Source: an uncultured Clostridia bacterium | GTDB lineage: Bacteria > Bacillota > Clostridia > Christensenellales > UBA1242 | NCBI GenBank assembly: GCA_904397185.1 | Contig: CAJFOL010000073.1 | Span: forward strand, 1-35,516 | Direction of reading: 5' to 3' | Length of the DNA: 35,516 nt | The notes under the pieces: model-generated | Databases searched by the model: none | Seen by the model: the letters and a program-made list of their open reading frames with translations, nothing else | Told to the model about the DNA's origin: nothing | Shown here: piece after piece, positions 34,830-35,516 of the stretch | How the letters are laid out: every line of letters begins with the position of its first letter | Numbering within the stretch: the first letter of the stretch is position 1 | Program-made: the position numbers and the translations under genes

Positions 34830-35459
34830 TTAAGCCGTTTTTTCATCAAATTCATCAATATTTTCTTGATTTTGCTTTTCATTATCCTTCTTCTCTTTTT
34901 GGATGAGAAGCCTATTATATATCTTTAAAAATTTAGGTCTTAAATATCGCTGAACAAGTATTGGCATTATATGAAGAAGAAAATTCAAGAAAAATACAGG
35001 TAATCCAATCGTGAAAATGTATTCTCGTGGCAAGAATATGAATATAAGCAAACCCGCCACTATAGAGTAAAAATGCAAGGCTTCGGCTATGCAATTCTCT
35101 GTCAAAAATTTATAAATATATTCTGGGTTATTCGGCTCTGCAATTTCAGTCTTTGCAAAACCACTAAGTTTGCCGAGTTCTGGTATCTTATCCTTCCATT
35201 TTTTTATTTTCAATTTGTTATATAATTCATTCTCTTTGCTGTAAACTTTATATCTCTTTCGATACGGATTAAAGACCTTTGATGGTAGTATTCGGGTAAT
35301 TAATGTTATTACACCCGACATCAAACCACACACAACTACTGCTAAAAACAAATATAAAAACATTGCACCTACGTCCTTGTTCTCTGTAAGCACATAAAAG
35401 AGATTCCCTCCCATTATGATTGTTAAACCAACTGACAATATTGCAATGTATAATTTCAT
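34830..35459 (-). CDS. Polytopic membrane protein of unknown function
   Basis: 209 aa; several hydrophobic helices (LYIAILSVGLTIIMGGNLFYVL; MFLYLFLAVVVCGLMSGVITLI; HFYSIVAGLLIFIFL; YIFTIGLPVFFLNFLLHIMPILV). Confidence 0.8.
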   Translation of the reverse strand: MKLYIAILSVGLTIIMGGNLFYVLTENKDVGAMFLYLFLAVVVCGLMSGVITLITRILPSKVFNPYRKRYKVYSKENELYNKLKIKKWKDKIPELGKLSGFAKTEIAEPNNPEYIYKFLTENCIAEALHFYSIVAGLLIFIFLPREYIFTIGLPVFFLNFLLHIMPILVQRYLRPKFLKIYNRLLIQKEKKDNEKQNQENIDEFDEKTA

Positions 35460-35465
35460 ATTAAT

Positions 35466-35471
35466 AGTTTA
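35466..35471 (-). promoter_or_regulatory. Candidate -10 (TGC-TAAACT) 6 nt before ATG 35459
   Basis: Reverse strand TTTGTGCTAAACTATTAATATG; no recognisable SD; weak -35. Confidence 0.4.
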
Positions 35472-35516
35472 GCACAAATATCATAAAAAATAAAACAAGT
35501 TTTTAGATTTTACTAA

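Overview
Low-GC bacterial chromosomal window, probably Bacillota/Clostridia-like (inferred from the gene set and sigma-A-type signals, not proven). Most of it is on the minus strand. Recognisable genes are uvrA, uvrB, radC, a TtcA-family tRNA thiolase and gpmI. There are also two WG-repeat proteins, a membrane-anchored Big_3-type Ig-like protein, an MBL-fold hydrolase, two divergent small winged-helix-like/TM proteins, and the edge of a BspA-like LRR gene. The window is dominated by one uninterrupted 20-kb ORF (11414..31414, minus, 6666 aa). It encodes a giant lipoprotein with Ig-like and GLUG/beta-helix repeats and a C-terminal interrupted Gly-X-Y region. It has a consensus promoter and strong SD, and an ATGA stop/start overlap with radC. 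Other points of interest: (1) the usual uvrB-uvrA pair is split by about 3.9 kb of terminator-promoter cassettes with near-identical promoters; (2) a 36-codon SD-preceded ORF overlaps the WG-gene stop and is missing from the ORF track; (3) uvrA and a membrane-protein gene have predicted leaderless promoters; (4) radC and a small wHTH/TM gene overlap antisense at their 3' ends; (5) the BspA-like frame next to uvrA looks 5'-truncated. No tRNA, rRNA, CRISPR array or transposase was seen. All of this was read by eye, with no database searches.
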